Of a stretch of 64,000 nucleotides of DNA, positions 19,743-28,894 are shown piece after piece. The DNA lies in the NCBI RefSeq assembly GCF_000315015.1, contig NZ_BAEP01000089.1, positions 1 to 64,000 on the forward strand, read 5' to 3'. Under the pieces are notes generated by a model that saw only the letters and a program-made list of their open reading frames with translations, did not search any database and had not been told where the DNA came from. The DNA comes from Paraglaciecola mesophila KMM 241 (GTDB lineage: Bacteria > Pseudomonadota > Gammaproteobacteria > Enterobacterales > Alteromonadaceae). The translations under genes were made by a program, and so were the position numbers. How positions within the stretch are numbered: position 1 is the stretch's first letter; each line of letters begins with the position of its first letter.

Positions 19743-19808
19743 GTAGGGTACAGAGGTATGTATTTTCAGACCTTTGCTTCGACCCCAGCAATTTGCTGGG
19801 GTTTTTTT
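19743..19808 (+). ncRNA. spf: Spot 42 small RNA, shortened form
   Basis: The 5' part GTAGGGTACAGAGGTA is identical to E. coli Spot 42, followed by the conserved TTTCAGACCTTT-type segment and a terminal hairpin CCCCAGCAATTTGCTGGGG with seven Ts. Position between polA and engB is also as in E. coli. In E. coli the Hfq-dependent RNA is about 109 nt, is repressed by cAMP-CRP and down-regulates catabolic genes. Here it is about 66 nt: the middle segment (the region around the second E. coli hairpin) is absent. A partial CRP-like TGTGA overlaps the start. Confidence 0.88.
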
Positions 19809-19970
19809 ATGTGCGCGTGAATATCCGCCTCATGCACAGACGGCGCAAACATCTCTGAAAAACTGACGACTTTTACTACGCCAAGATAAATACTGAATTA
19901 AATTGCAAAACATTGAACTTATGTCAACGATTACGCTCTTATTATCGTGTGTGTTCTAGATGTGAAAAAA

Positions 19971-19988
19971 CCTTGTCAATTGACAAGG
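19971..19988. terminator. Bidirectional terminator after engB
   Basis: CCTTGTCAATTGACAAGG is a perfect 9-bp self-complementary stem, flanked by an A run on the left and nine Ts on the right, so it works in both directions: for engB (minus) and for any transcript from the Spot 42 side. Confidence 0.9.
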
Positions 19989-20002
19989 TTTTTTTTTGGC
20001 CA

Positions 20003-20623
20003 TTATTCTTGTTCTAGCGCTTCATCTTGAGCATATCCAAACCACTTATCTAGCACCCGCTCACAGTTATCTAAGCCTAATCCGTTTAATGACGAAAACA
20101 GATGGATCGTCACATCACCACAAAAAGCAAGAGATGCTTCTCTTGCCATCAGCAATTGTGCTTTACGCTTACCGGATTTAAGTTTATCCGCTTTAGTGAG
20201 TAAACCTAACACTGGCAAATCTGCTGCAACAGCCCATTGAATCAACTCTTGATCTAAATCTTTAAAAGGGTGACGAATATCCATTAATACGACAAGGCCT
20301 TTTAGGCTCTCGCGTTTTTGCAGGTATTCCCCTAACGATTTTTGCCACTTCAGTTTGATGGCCATTGGCACTTTTGCATAACCGTAACCCGGCAAATCAA
20401 TTAGACGTCGGTCTTCGTCTAAATCGAAAACGTTAATCAATTGCGTGCGTCCTGGTGTTTTACTGGTGCGGGCTAAGCTTTTTTGCCGTGTCAAACGATT
20501 AAGCGCACTAGACTTACCCGCATTTGAACGCCCAGCAAAGGCGACTTCAATCCCCTGGTCTGCACATAGGTGGCTAATATCCGGCGCGCTTAAATTAAAC
20601 TTGGCTTGACTATAATGACTCAC
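20003..20623 (-). CDS. engB: Ribosome-assembly GTPase EngB (YihA/YsxC)
   Basis: Essential GTPase for 50S subunit assembly, cytoplasmic. Length 206. G motifs: G1 GRSNAGKSS near residue 31, G2 region [10 protein letters not shown]3 DLPGYG near 76, G4 TKAD near 144 and G5 SSLNG near 178. Divergent from the cytochrome c4 gene, and downstream ends at a strong bidirectional terminator next to spf, the conserved polA-spf-engB order. Confidence 0.96.
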   Translation of the reverse strand: MSHYSQAKFNLSAPDISHLCADQGIEVAFAGRSNAGKSSALNRLTRQKSLARTSKTPGRTQLINVFDLDEDRRLIDLPGYGYAKVPMAIKLKWQKSLGEYLQKRESLKGLVVLMDIRHPFKDLDQELIQWAVAADLPVLGLLTKADKLKSGKRKAQLLMAREASLAFCGDVTIHLFSSLNGLGLDNCERVLDKWFGYAQDEALEQE

Positions 20624-20831
20624 ACTTGCTCCTAGTAATAAAACGATTTTTGATCATTACCTTTATTGATAAGCTCATTATATCAGGTAAATACGAATCG
20701 AAAGTGGTTGTTATGTCGTATAATATTGCGCTAATCCTTTGGAATATATTTTACTGACGCTGTAAATGTGTAAAATACGCAGTTACTATTCTGATAATGG
20801 TCAATTAATCAGCAGCTTAATGAGAAAGAAT

Positions 20832-21455
20832 ATGAAAATGATGGGTTTGTTAGTTAGCGTTTTTTTAGGTTTATCTGCTAGTGCAATGGCAGCCGGTGAT
20901 GTTGAAGCAGGTAAAACGAAGTCTGCTTCTTGTGGTGCTTGTCATGGTGCTGACGGAAACAGCATGATTGATATGAACCCCAAATTAGCCGGTCAACATG
21001 CTGGTTATCTTGTTAAACAGTTAAAAGAATTTAAACTTGCTTCACAAACAGGTGGTGAAGAAGGACGTAATAATGCTGTGATGAATGGTATGGCTGCCGT
21101 GCTGTCTGAGCAGGACATGCAAGATATAGCCGCTTATTTTGAAAGCCAAACACCTTCTGAAGGCGAAACACCTGAAGATGCTATTGCCGCAGGTAGTAAA
21201 CTGTATCGTGGTGGTGATTTAGATCGTGGTATTACTGCATGTACAGCGTGTCATGGCCCTAGAGGGAATGGTACCAGCTTATCAGGCTTCCCTGATATTA
21301 GTGGACAACACACAACGTACCTTAAAGCCCAATTAGAAGCTTTTAGATCAGGTCAACGTGCAAATTCACATAACGGCATGATGGCGGACATAGCGAAACG
21401 CTTAACCGACCAAGATATTGACGTGTTGTCTAAATATATTTCAGGCCTTTATTAG
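20832..21455 (+). CDS. Cytochrome c4, diheme
   Basis: Periplasmic diheme c-type cytochrome that passes electrons from the bc1 complex toward terminal oxidases. Signal peptide about 1-20 (LGLSASAMA), then two heme-binding motifs, CGACH (residue about 34) and CTACH (about 136), each followed by the Met-ligand region of a class I cytochrome c domain. From ATG 20832 it is 207 residues, the usual size; upstream in-frame starts (20766, 20820) would put extra residues before the signal. Divergent from engB, an arrangement shared with pseudomonads. Ends with a terminator at 21464-21485. Confidence 0.93.
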   Translation: MKMMGLLVSVFLGLSASAMAAGDVEAGKTKSASCGACHGADGNSMIDMNPKLAGQHAGYLVKQLKEFKLASQTGGEEGRNNAVMNGMAAVLSEQDMQDIAAYFESQTPSEGETPEDAIAAGSKLYRGGDLDRGITACTACHGPRGNGTSLSGFPDISGQHTTYLKAQLEAFRSGQRANSHNGMMADIAKRLTDQDIDVLSKYISGLY

Positions 21456-21463
21456 GCAATCAA

Positions 21464-21485
21464 AAACGACCCTTCTGGGTCGTTT
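21464..21485 (+). terminator. Terminator of cytochrome c4 gene
   Basis: AAACGACCC-TTCT-GGGTCGTTT, flanked by A and T tracts, eight bases after the stop codon. Confidence 0.88.
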
Positions 21486-21539
21486 TGTGTATTTAAGACA
21501 TAAAATGTAAAAGTAATAACCGAATACTATGTAAATGAG

Positions 21540-21567
21540 TTGTAAAATATTAGTTATCGTGTATTCT
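21540..21567 (+). promoter_or_regulatory. Candidate promoter of the CsrB/C-like RNA
   Basis: -35 TTGTAA (21540-21545), 16-bp spacer, -10 TATTCT (21562-21567). Three TGTAA half-sites upstream (21506-21545) recall one half of the GacA/UvrY box, but no full inverted repeat TGTAAG-N6-CTTACA is present. Confidence 0.45.
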
Positions 21568-21573
21568 CTGTTC

Positions 21574-21844
21574 CCAGAAAAACAACATGGACTGCAAACG
21601 AACGTTTGCTCACGGAAGATAATTAGCAAGCAGTGCTAAAACTTAGTGCCTTTGGTGAAAAGGCAAGGACGATAATAATAAAGTGTCAGGAAGACCTAAA
21701 ACTATATTCTGTTTTCGTTAAAATAAATAAAAAGTGAAAACATGAAGGACCACCATTCACTGTTCAGGAAGAACAAATGTCGGGATTCGTGTCGCAAGAC
21801 ACATCTATGATACGAAGGGCGATAGCTAAGCTATCGCCCTTTTT
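21574..21844 (+). ncRNA. Candidate CsrB/CsrC-family CsrA-sponge RNA
   Basis: A 450-bp gene-free stretch ending in a strong terminator contains seven GGA motifs, several placed in hairpin loops as in CsrA-binding RNAs: GTTC-AGGAA-GAAC (21762-21774), GTC-AGGAA-GAC (21685-21695), an AAGGAC in a GTGAA/TTCAC stem (21734-21760), a CACGGAAG in a TTGCT/AGCAA stem (about 21605-21631), plus ATGGACT and AAGGACG. Family members sequester the translational regulator CsrA. In E. coli CsrC lies between yihA (engB) and yihI, and this RNA is also just upstream of yihI. The 5' end is estimated from the promoter; identity as CsrB or CsrC is uncertain. Confidence 0.7.
21816..21844 (+). terminator. Terminator of the CsrB/C-like RNA
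   Basis: AGGGCGATAG (21816-21825), 5-nt loop, CTATCGCCCT (21831-21840), then TTTTT. No protein gene lies upstream of it for 330 bp, which implies a non-coding transcript. Confidence 0.9.
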
Positions 21845-21932
21845 CTTATCTAAATTTCACTCCATCGATACTGAGCCATATTTAACCCGTCTAATTTAAG
21901 GTAAAATCTGCGCAAATATTGTGGAGGTTAAA

Positions 21933-22460
21933 ATGCCTAGAAAAAAGAAGTCACGCAAAATCGGTCAAATCGGTACCCCGTTAGCACCTAAAGCTAACCG
22001 TAAACCAGCGCCGGCAAGCCCAAAACGTAATAAAAAAACCTTAGGCAAGCCCTCTGGTACCCGTAACAACCCGGAGCAAACAAGCTCACAAAGCAGACCA
22101 AGCAAAGTGCAGAAAGACCCACGGGTAGGCAGCAAGAAGCCGATACCCTTAATTGTTGATGACAAGCCTAAAGCCAGAGTTACCAAACCTAAGTTCTTCT
22201 CACCTGCTCAAGAGTTAGAAAGCATTGAACAGAACGAACGTTTCGGTATGCTGTTAGAAAAACTCGATTCTGAGGTAGCCTTAAGCCGCGAGGAGCGAGC
22301 GTTTGTCAATAAATTAACTGCTCGACATCAAGAGTTGTGTGATTTACTGGGCATATCCAACGATGATGGCAGTATGGCCGATGCAGGCAACAGCGAAAAC
22401 TCAACTGACGATGATCTTTATGATCAATTTGAATCTATTGATATAAACAAATTCAAGTAA
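21933..22460 (+). CDS. yihI: Der GTPase-activating protein YihI
   Basis: Cytoplasmic activator of the ribosome-assembly GTPase Der. The 175-residue protein begins with a very basic, Lys/Arg/Pro/Ser-rich disordered half (MPRKKKSRK and on to about residue 85) and ends with an acidic conserved helical region (FGMLLEKLDSEVALSREERAFV) and a DDDLYDQFESID tail, the YihI layout. ATG 21933 follows GTGGAGG; the GTG at 21921 is part of that ribosome-binding site. The broken DUF2489 gene starts nine bases downstream. Confidence 0.9.
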   Translation: MPRKKKSRKIGQIGTPLAPKANRKPAPASPKRNKKTLGKPSGTRNNPEQTSSQSRPSKVQKDPRVGSKKPIPLIVDDKPKARVTKPKFFSPAQELESIEQNERFGMLLEKLDSEVALSREERAFVNKLTARHQELCDLLGISNDDGSMADAGNSENSTDDDLYDQFESIDINKFK

Positions 22461-22468
22461 GTTTTTAT

Positions 22469-22919
22469 ATGAGTTCTATTACTATTTTACTGATCCTTGC
22501 TGCCTTCGTTATTATTGCGTCATTAGCATTCTATGCTGGCAAATTATTGTTTATGCTCAACAAGCAAAACAAAAAAATAGGCTCGAACGAAACAACAACG
22601 AGTAGAGCGGCTTATGGAAAGTATCCATACTATTTCCATGGCTGTTGAGCAGCAACAATGCAATCTATCAGAGGGAAGCATTCGCTTATATCATTTGCAT
22701 GAGAGCTTACCCATTGACGATAAACCAGATTACGAGTCCCACTACCCTGGTCTATATGCCTTATATGCGAAAGTGAGTGATTTACCCACGCATGAAGCAA
22801 GAGATAAGCTTTCTACTCTTGAGCGTAAAACTCAGGATGTTGCTCGTGAAGCATTAGAAAGTGAATTAGAAAGCCAGATCTTGAAAGACGTAGCCAAGTT
22901 AAGAGCGTTTACACCTTAA
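22469..22919 (+). pseudogene. DUF2489 membrane-anchored protein gene, frameshifted
   Basis: Two overlapping frames together make one DUF2489 protein. Frame one, ATG 22469 to TGA 22648, encodes the N-terminal membrane anchor (ILLILAAFVIIASLAFYAG). Frame two, open to 22919, encodes the conserved domain (ERLMESIHTI, QQQCNLSEGSIRLYHL, PTHEARDKLSTLER). A +1 shift somewhere between about 22581 and 22613 would join them. Frame two could start on its own at ATG 22614 to give a 101-residue soluble protein. The lesion could be a true mutation, a sequencing error or programmed; an A-rich CAAAACAAAAAAATAGG tract lies just before it. Confidence 0.75.
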
Positions 22920-22927
22920 ACGCTCTT
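22901..22927. terminator. Terminator between DUF2489 gene and tag
   Basis: AAGAGCGTTT (22901-22910) pairs with AAACGCTCTT (22918-22927), loop of 7. It overlaps the DUF2489 stop codon and is followed by a T-rich tail (CCGTTTTCTTTT). Shared by the convergent tag gene. Confidence 0.75.
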
Positions 22928-22939
22928 AACCGTTTTCTT

Positions 22940-23512
22940 TTATCCCTTTTTGTTAACTGGGTAACAAAAGCAGTCTTGAGTGTGGTCATTAACCAACCCA
23001 ACGGCTTGCATAAATGCGTAACAAATAGTGCTACCCACGAATGAGAAGCCGTGCTTTTTCAAGGCCTTGGCCATTGCATCAGATTCGTTAGAGGTATTAG
23101 GTACCTGACTTTTCTCAGCCCAAGCGTTTATGATCGGCTCATTTGCGACAAAAGACCAAATGAATTCTGAAAAGTCAGTGCCTTCACGTTCTATTTCAAG
23201 AAACCCCCTAGCATTCTTAATAATTGAATTTATCTTAAGTCTGTTCCTGACGATCCCTTTATCTTGCATTAAGCGCTCAACGTCATCTTCTGTCATTTTA
23301 CTGATGCGTTGCGGGTCAAATTGATGAAAGGCTTGATAATAGTTTTGCTGTTTTTTTAGAATAGTTATCCAACTTAAACCAGCTTGTTGGCCATCTAGGC
23401 ATAATTTAGCGAAAAGCTCATATTTGTTTCTTACTGGGCGACCCCAAACTTTGTCGTGATATTCTTGATATATGGGATCCTGTGAAACCCATGCACAGCG
23501 TATATGTTGCAT
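22940..23512 (-). CDS. tag: DNA-3-methyladenine glycosylase I
   Basis: Excises 3-methyladenine from alkylated DNA; cytoplasmic. Length 190 (E. coli 187). The zinc-binding residues of the family are present: Cys in RCAW (residue 6) and His in YHD (19), with NDH and DCFC at the C-terminus (about 174-182). The catalytic Glu region YELFAKLCLDGQQAGLSW is intact. Start ATG 23512, divergent from glyQ. Confidence 0.95.
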   Translation of the reverse strand: MQHIRCAWVSQDPIYQEYHDKVWGRPVRNKYELFAKLCLDGQQAGLSWITILKKQQNYYQAFHQFDPQRISKMTEDDVERLMQDKGIVRNRLKINSIIKNARGFLEIEREGTDFSEFIWSFVANEPIINAWAEKSQVPNTSNESDAMAKALKKHGFSFVGSTICYAFMQAVGLVNDHTQDCFCYPVNKKG

Positions 23513-23627
23513 TTTTCGGCCTTTAAACGTTCAATAGCGTATTAATATGGTTATTTAACCTACATTCATCGATGCGCAGCAGGTATACTATCCGGCGTTT
23601 TTTCGGATTATTTTGTGGCAGCAATTA

Positions 23628-24533
23628 ATGAATAAGTTTGATAGTAAAACCTTCCAAGGACTGATCTTATCACTCCAAGACTACTGGGCAAGACAAGGGT
23701 GCGTAATCATTCAACCTCTCGATATGGAAGTTGGCGCAGGTACTTTTCATCCCATGACGTTTTTACGCTCTATTGGTCCAGAACCGATTAGCAGTGCTTA
23801 TGTTCAACCATGTCGTCGACCCACAGATGGCCGATATGGTGAGAACCCAAACAGATTACAGCATTACTACCAATTTCAGGTTATGTTGAAACCATCGCCG
23901 AGTAATATTCAAGAACTCTATTTGGGCTCCTTAAAAGAGCTAGGCTTTGATCCGTTAGTGCATGATATCCGCTTTGTGGAAGATAACTGGGAATCCCCCA
24001 CCCTAGGTGCTTGGGGTCTAGGCTGGGAAGTTTGGCTAAATGGTATGGAAGTCACTCAATTCACCTATTTCCAACAGGTTGGAGGGATTGAATGTTCGCC
24101 TGTCACCGGCGAGATCACCTACGGTTTAGAGCGCCTTGCTATGTACATTCAAGGTGTAGACAGTATTTATGATCTCGTTTGGACTGACGGCCCTATGGGC
24201 AAAGTCACCTATGGTGACGTTTTCCATCAAAACGAAGTTGAGCAGTCTACTTATAATTTTGAGTATGCTGACGTAGACGCGCTGTTCGGTATGTTTGACC
24301 ACTGCGAAAAAGAAAGTCAGAAGATGATTGAAGCTGGATTACCTCTACCTGCATACGAGCAGGTGATGAAAGCATCTCACGCGTTTAACCTATTAGATGC
24401 CCGCCACGCCATCTCAGTAACAGAGCGTCAACGTTACATATTGCGTGTTCGTACGCTCTCAAAAGCCTGTGCAGAGGCTTATTATCAAGCACGAGAAAAG
24501 CTTGGATTCCCAATGTGTAAGAAGGAGGCTTAA
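23628..24533 (+). CDS. glyQ: Glycyl-tRNA synthetase alpha subunit
   Basis: Catalytic (aminoacylation) subunit of the alpha2beta2 bacterial GlyRS. The 301 residues contain the class II motifs, including [17 protein letters not shown] near residue 22, the [13 protein letters not shown] loop near 60 and [10 protein letters not shown] near 170. ATG 23628 is the family start; an upstream in-frame GTG at 23613 would add five residues. glyS follows after three bases, preceded by AAGGAGG. Confidence 0.97.
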   Translation: MNKFDSKTFQGLILSLQDYWARQGCVIIQPLDMEVGAGTFHPMTFLRSIGPEPISSAYVQPCRRPTDGRYGENPNRLQHYYQFQVMLKPSPSNIQELYLGSLKELGFDPLVHDIRFVEDNWESPTLGAWGLGWEVWLNGMEVTQFTYFQQVGGIECSPVTGEITYGLERLAMYIQGVDSIYDLVWTDGPMGKVTYGDVFHQNEVEQSTYNFEYADVDALFGMFDHCEKESQKMIEAGLPLPAYEQVMKASHAFNLLDARHAISVTERQRYILRVRTLSKACAEAYYQAREKLGFPMCKKEA

Positions 24534-24536
24534 TTC

Positions 24537-26615
24537 ATGCGTTACGAAAATCTATTGGTTGAAATTGGTACCGAAGAATTACCACCTAAAGCGCTGGGTA
24601 AATTAGCTCAGGCCTTCGCTGATAACTTGCAAGGCGCTCTGGACACAGCTGAACTTAAATATACCTCGATTAAATGGTTTGCCTCCCCTCGCCGCTTAGC
24701 TGTCAATGTCATTGGACTGGCTGAGCAACAAGAAGACAAGTTGATTGAAAAGAAAGGTCCTGCCGTGTCAGTGGCATTCGATGAATCAGGCCAGGCAACG
24801 AAAGCCGCTCAAGGTTGGGCTCGTTCTAATGGCATTACCGTCGAGCAAGCGGAACGGTTAACTACCGACAAAGGCGAGTGGCTTTTATTCAAAGGTGAAG
24901 CAAAAGGCGAGCAAGTCTCTTCGTTGTTAACAGCCATGATTGATGGAGCCCTTAAAAAGCTGCCAATCCCTAAAGCGATGCGCTGGGGAAGCAGTCCCAT
25001 TCAGTTTATTCGCCCTGTTCATACCGTTACTATGCTCTTTGGCGCGGATGTTATTGAAGGTAATATTTTAGGTATCGATTCAGACCGTATTATTAATGGC
25101 CATCGCTTTCATGGCGAAAAGCAATTTAGTCTATCTCATGCCGATGATTACCTTGCACAGCTTGAAGCGCACTACGTATTAGCCGATTTTTCAGCTCGTA
25201 AAGATAAAATACGTCACCAAGTTAACGCGGCAGCACAAAAAGAAGATGCTGTTGCTGATATGAATGAAGACCTGTTGGACGAAGTTACAGCGCTGGTTGA
25301 ATGGCCCGTCGCATTGACCGCGAGTTTCGACGATTCCTTCTTAGAAGTTCCCAAAGAAGCCCTTATCTACACGATGAAGGACGATCAAAAGTACTTCCCG
25401 CTTATTGACCAAAACGGCCAGTTAAAGTCTCGATTCGTGTTTGTGACAAACATTGAAAGCAAAGACCCAATGCAGATCATTAGTGGCAACGAGAAAGTGA
25501 TTCGACCTCGTTTGGCTGATGCGGAGTTCTTCTTTAATACCGATAAGAAGACGACGCTTGAATCACGTCTTGAAAGCCTGAAAACAGTGTTGTTTCAGAA
25601 ACAGTTAGGCACCTTATACGAAAAGTCACAACGCATATCTGAGCTCGCAGGCACTATCGCGAACATGCTTAGTAGCGATGTCTCTCAGGCTTCACGCGCC
25701 GGTTTACTATCAAAAACAGATCTTATGACCAATATGGTCATGGAGTTCCCTGATGTTCAGGGTGTAATGGGTATGCATTACGCAAAACATGATGGCGAAC
25801 ACGATAAAGTCGCATTAGCACTGAATGAACAATACATGCCTCGTTTCGCTGGTGACCAATTGCCCACGTCGAACATCAGTTGTGCAGTAGCAATAGCAGA
25901 TAAAATTGATACGCTGGTAGGTATATTTGGCATTGGCCAGGTTCCTAAAGGCGATAAAGACCCTTTCGCGCTCAGACGTGCGGCCATTGGTGTTTTACGA
26001 ATTAGCGTAGAGATGAGATTACCACTGGACCTCGCTGCCTTAGTGCAAGCATCAATAAACTCGTTCGGCACTAAGTTAACTCATGTTGAAGACTTAGAGT
26101 CTCAAGTAGTTGATTTTATCTTAGGGCGCTTCAGAGCATGGTACCAAGACCAACATATTGATATCGATGTGATTCAAGCCGTAGCAGCTCGCCGCCCTAC
26201 TAAACCCGCTGATTTCGCAGCACGAATAGAAGCAGTATCTGCTTTTAAGAGTCTAACCTCCGGGTTAGCACTTGCTTCTGCCAATAAACGGGTAGCAAAT
26301 ATTCTCGCTAAGAATAAGGTGACTGATACCAATAGTATCAATCCGAGCTTGTTTGAAAATGAGCATGAATCAGCGTTAGCTGAAGCATTGAGTGACATAG
26401 AAGAAACAGTCAATGCGTTCGTCGTGGATGCTAATTACCAAGGGGTATTTACAGAATTAGCCACACTACACGACAAAGTGGATGCGTTTTTCGACAATGT
26501 AATGGTCATGGCAGAAGATCAGAATGTAAGAAACAATCGCTTAGCCTTATTGTCAAAGTTGAGAACGCTGTTCTTACTCGTTGCCGATATTTCTATTTTG
26601 AATCAACAACAGTAA
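24537..26615 (+). CDS. glyS: Glycyl-tRNA synthetase beta subunit
   Basis: The tRNA-recognition subunit of GlyRS, 692 residues (E. coli 689). The N-terminus [15 protein letters not shown] and internal [12 protein letters not shown]-type stretch ([15 protein letters not shown], about 325) and [17 protein letters not shown] (about 473) are family hallmarks; a C-terminal DALR-like helical domain follows. Ribosome-binding AAGGAGG lies within the end of glyQ. Co-transcribed with glyQ and perhaps with the small lipoprotein gene after it. Confidence 0.97.
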   Translation: MRYENLLVEIGTEELPPKALGKLAQAFADNLQGALDTAELKYTSIKWFASPRRLAVNVIGLAEQQEDKLIEKKGPAVSVAFDESGQATKAAQGWARSNGITVEQAERLTTDKGEWLLFKGEAKGEQVSSLLTAMIDGALKKLPIPKAMRWGSSPIQFIRPVHTVTMLFGADVIEGNILGIDSDRIINGHRFHGEKQFSLSHADDYLAQLEAHYVLADFSARKDKIRHQVNAAAQKEDAVADMNEDLLDEVTALVEWPVALTASFDDSFLEVPKEALIYTMKDDQKYFPLIDQNGQLKSRFVFVTNIESKDPMQIISGNEKVIRPRLADAEFFFNTDKKTTLESRLESLKTVLFQKQLGTLYEKSQRISELAGTIANMLSSDVSQASRAGLLSKTDLMTNMVMEFPDVQGVMGMHYAKHDGEHDKVALALNEQYMPRFAGDQLPTSNISCAVAIADKIDTLVGIFGIGQVPKGDKDPFALRRAAIGVLRISVEMRLPLDLAALVQASINSFGTKLTHVEDLESQVVDFILGRFRAWYQDQHIDIDVIQAVAARRPTKPADFAARIEAVSAFKSLTSGLALASANKRVANILAKNKVTDTNSINPSLFENEHESALAEALSDIEETVNAFVVDANYQGVFTELATLHDKVDAFFDNVMVMAEDQNVRNNRLALLSKLRTLFLLVADISILNQQQ

Positions 26616-26631
26616 GGTAGTAGGATAAATT

Positions 26632-26655
26632 ATGGTTTCAGGTACTCATCTATGA
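26632..26655 (+). CDS. Possible 7-codon leader peptide overlapping the lipoprotein start
   Basis: ATG 26632 (MVSGTHL) follows a reasonable ribosome-binding site TAGGA, and its TGA stop overlaps the ATG of the next gene (CTATGAG). It may couple translation of the lipoprotein to glyS-region ribosomes. Expression is inferred only. Confidence 0.35.
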   Translation: MVSGTHL

Positions 26656-27092
26656 GCAAACTCAAACAGCTGTACAGCCTAATGGCGGTCTGCCTACTTT
26701 CTGGTTGTGCTAGCTATACGGTAGAACCTTACAAAGATATTCAGCAGCTCCCTGAATTGTATTTGAGAGGAGTGTTTACTTGGTGGGAAGCCGATCCGCA
26801 ATATATACTTAAAAAACAAGGTGGTAGCACTTATGTTACCACTATTGAGCTTATAGCTGATGGCCAGCCCTATGACTTTAAATTCGCGGATAAGGATTGG
26901 ACGCCAGGCTCGAGTTGCGGTTACAAAAGTCAGTATCGAGATCAAAATATTTCGTTAGGTGAAGCAGTCAATGCGGATTGTAATACCACGGACGAAAATT
27001 TTAAGTTCGTCCCTAAGGAAACTGGACGCTATGAGTTTTCAATAGACTTTACGAATATAGATAAACCCATAGTAATGATATCTAAATTGTAG
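26652..27092 (+). CDS. Small lipoprotein with pullulanase-like (PUD-type) fold, putative
   Basis: 146 residues with a lipoprotein signal: hydrophobic h-region and lipobox LLSGC (Cys 19). The mature part (ELYLRGVFTWWEADP, ELIADGQPYDFKFAD, W-PG-SCGY, Cys pair about 96/116, then GRYEFSIDF) has the beta-sandwich look of carbohydrate-binding PUD/starch-binding modules, but this is a resemblance only and the function is unknown. No enzyme domain. Preceded by an overlapping seven-codon ORF; Asp after Cys is absent (Ala), so outer-membrane sorting is likely. Confidence 0.7.
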   Translation: MSKLKQLYSLMAVCLLSGCASYTVEPYKDIQQLPELYLRGVFTWWEADPQYILKKQGGSTYVTTIELIADGQPYDFKFADKDWTPGSSCGYKSQYRDQNISLGEAVNADCNTTDENFKFVPKETGRYEFSIDFTNIDKPIVMISKL

Positions 27093-27165
27093 AGTGACCT
27101 TTTGATAGAATTTTTGCTATTTTTCAACATGTTATATTGATTGTAATAAATGGTGGTTCTGTAAA

Positions 27166-28773
27166 TTGATAAATATTAGCGGCAAAATTTACATTAAAGT
27201 AGCGCTTTCCATCGCTATTGGCGCTATAGGTACGTCGCTAGTTACATCAGTGCTGCTTTACTTTAGTGCCGTTAATAGTGAACAAAGTAAAGCTGAAGCC
27301 CTTATCGAGCAGATTGGGGCGACAATTCGTAGCACCGCATCTATCGCTTTGTATGTACAAGATGAAGAGCTTGGGCAAGAGATAGTGCAAGGCCTAGTTA
27401 TCAATGATTTGATAGCAGGTGCACAACTAACAGATTCCCTTAGTCTAAATGTAAGTTTCGGTGACCTAGCTGATATGGACGGCTTAATCCACACTAACGT
27501 CCAACATCCTTTTATTCCAGAGCAATCCATTGGGCAGTTGTTAATTCATCCAAACCGTAATTATATTCAAAGTATTGCAAGACAAAAAGCCACCAATGAC
27601 GCTTTACTATTACTACTTTATTCAGCTATCGTCGCGCTCTTCGTTTCTATTCTAGTGCATAAACTACTTACCCAACCTATTCAAAACCTTACTGCGAGTT
27701 TTCTTAAGATTGACCCTAGAAATACGCAAACAATGCGTACGTTGATCCACTACGATAATGATGAAATTGGACAATTAGTCCAGGGTATTAATGATCTAAT
27801 GGGTGAATTGAAACTCACTCTAGAAAATGAAACTGATTTACGTAAAAAAACTCAGGCGTTAGAAAGTAAATTTAGACTTATTTTTGAACAAGCCAGTGCT
27901 GGTATTTGCTTAATTAACAGCGATAACATAGTTACAGCCGCCAATCCTGCGTTCTATCACATTCAACCCAGTTCTTCAGAAAGCACTCCTTTTATTGATC
28001 TTTTTGAAAACTCGAACCAATTAGAGAGTTTACTGCTTAGAATGCGTAGTGAAGAATCGGTAAATCATTTATCAATCGATCTTAAATGTAAGTCTAACGA
28101 TGGCGCTGTGAATAAGTGGGTTCATTGTTTGTTTTCACGGATCACTAACCAACGGGCTCAACAGCGTGATATTGATTCTAATAGTGAAGAACCTATTATC
28201 GAAGTCATCATGTATGACGTTACATCTCGGGCAGAAAAAGAGCTTAAAACCCGTTTTGAGGCAGACCATGACGCATTAACTCATCTGAAGAATCGCCGTG
28301 CAGGTGAATTTGAAATCGATAATCTTTTACAAACAGTTAATTTGCTGGATTTGAGCTTAATCATTTTTATGATTGATTTAGACAAGTTCAAGCCTGTAAA
28401 CGACACCTATGGTCATGATGCTGGCGACAGGGTTTTAATCGAAGTGAGTAAACGTTTACAGTCGGTCTTTAATGGTAAAAACGAGCTTTGTAGTCGCTGG
28501 GGTGGCGACGAGTTTGTTACCGCTTTCGTGGTAAACAGTGTCAATATGGATGAAATAACAGCGTTAGCCCAATCTACACTGAGTAGTTTAAGTCACCCTA
28601 TCGAAATATCAGACGAAATAAGTTGTGAGATTGGCGGCAGTATTGGTGTTGTTATCGCTCCACAACATGCCAATAACATTAAAGAGCTACTCGCCTGTGC
28701 TGACAAGACCATGTATAAAGTCAAAGAAAGTGGCCGCGGTCATTTTAAAGTTTACGATCCCAATTGGAAATAA
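27166..28773 (+). CDS. Membrane diguanylate cyclase (HAMP-PAS-GGDEF)
   Basis: Makes c-di-GMP from two GTP. 535 residues: TM1 (about 10-33), a periplasmic loop of about 110 residues, TM2 (about 145-165), a HAMP-like linker (LTQPIQNLTASFLKI), a PAS-like segment (about 235-360) and a C-terminal GGDEF domain with the intact active site RWGGDEF (about 444) and the Mg/substrate residues DLDKFKPVNDTYGHDAGD. The usual RxxD inhibitory site five residues before GGDEF is replaced by GKNE, so product inhibition is probably lost. It starts at TTG 27166; no ATG is near. Confidence 0.88.
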   Translation: MINISGKIYIKVALSIAIGAIGTSLVTSVLLYFSAVNSEQSKAEALIEQIGATIRSTASIALYVQDEELGQEIVQGLVINDLIAGAQLTDSLSLNVSFGDLADMDGLIHTNVQHPFIPEQSIGQLLIHPNRNYIQSIARQKATNDALLLLLYSAIVALFVSILVHKLLTQPIQNLTASFLKIDPRNTQTMRTLIHYDNDEIGQLVQGINDLMGELKLTLENETDLRKKTQALESKFRLIFEQASAGICLINSDNIVTAANPAFYHIQPSSSESTPFIDLFENSNQLESLLLRMRSEESVNHLSIDLKCKSNDGAVNKWVHCLFSRITNQRAQQRDIDSNSEEPIIEVIMYDVTSRAEKELKTRFEADHDALTHLKNRRAGEFEIDNLLQTVNLLDLSLIIFMIDLDKFKPVNDTYGHDAGDRVLIEVSKRLQSVFNGKNELCSRWGGDEFVTAFVVNSVNMDEITALAQSTLSSLSHPIEISDEISCEIGGSIGVVIAPQHANNIKELLACADKTMYKVKESGRGHFKVYDPNWK

Positions 28774-28894
28774 ATTAGTTTTAATTATTTCCTTCAGATA
28801 AATATTTATTCTACCTATCGCCACAAACTTCCTTTGTCTTTCCTCGAAATTACTTTAAGTTTAACGAATGAGTAGGTAAACCTGTAGATATAAA

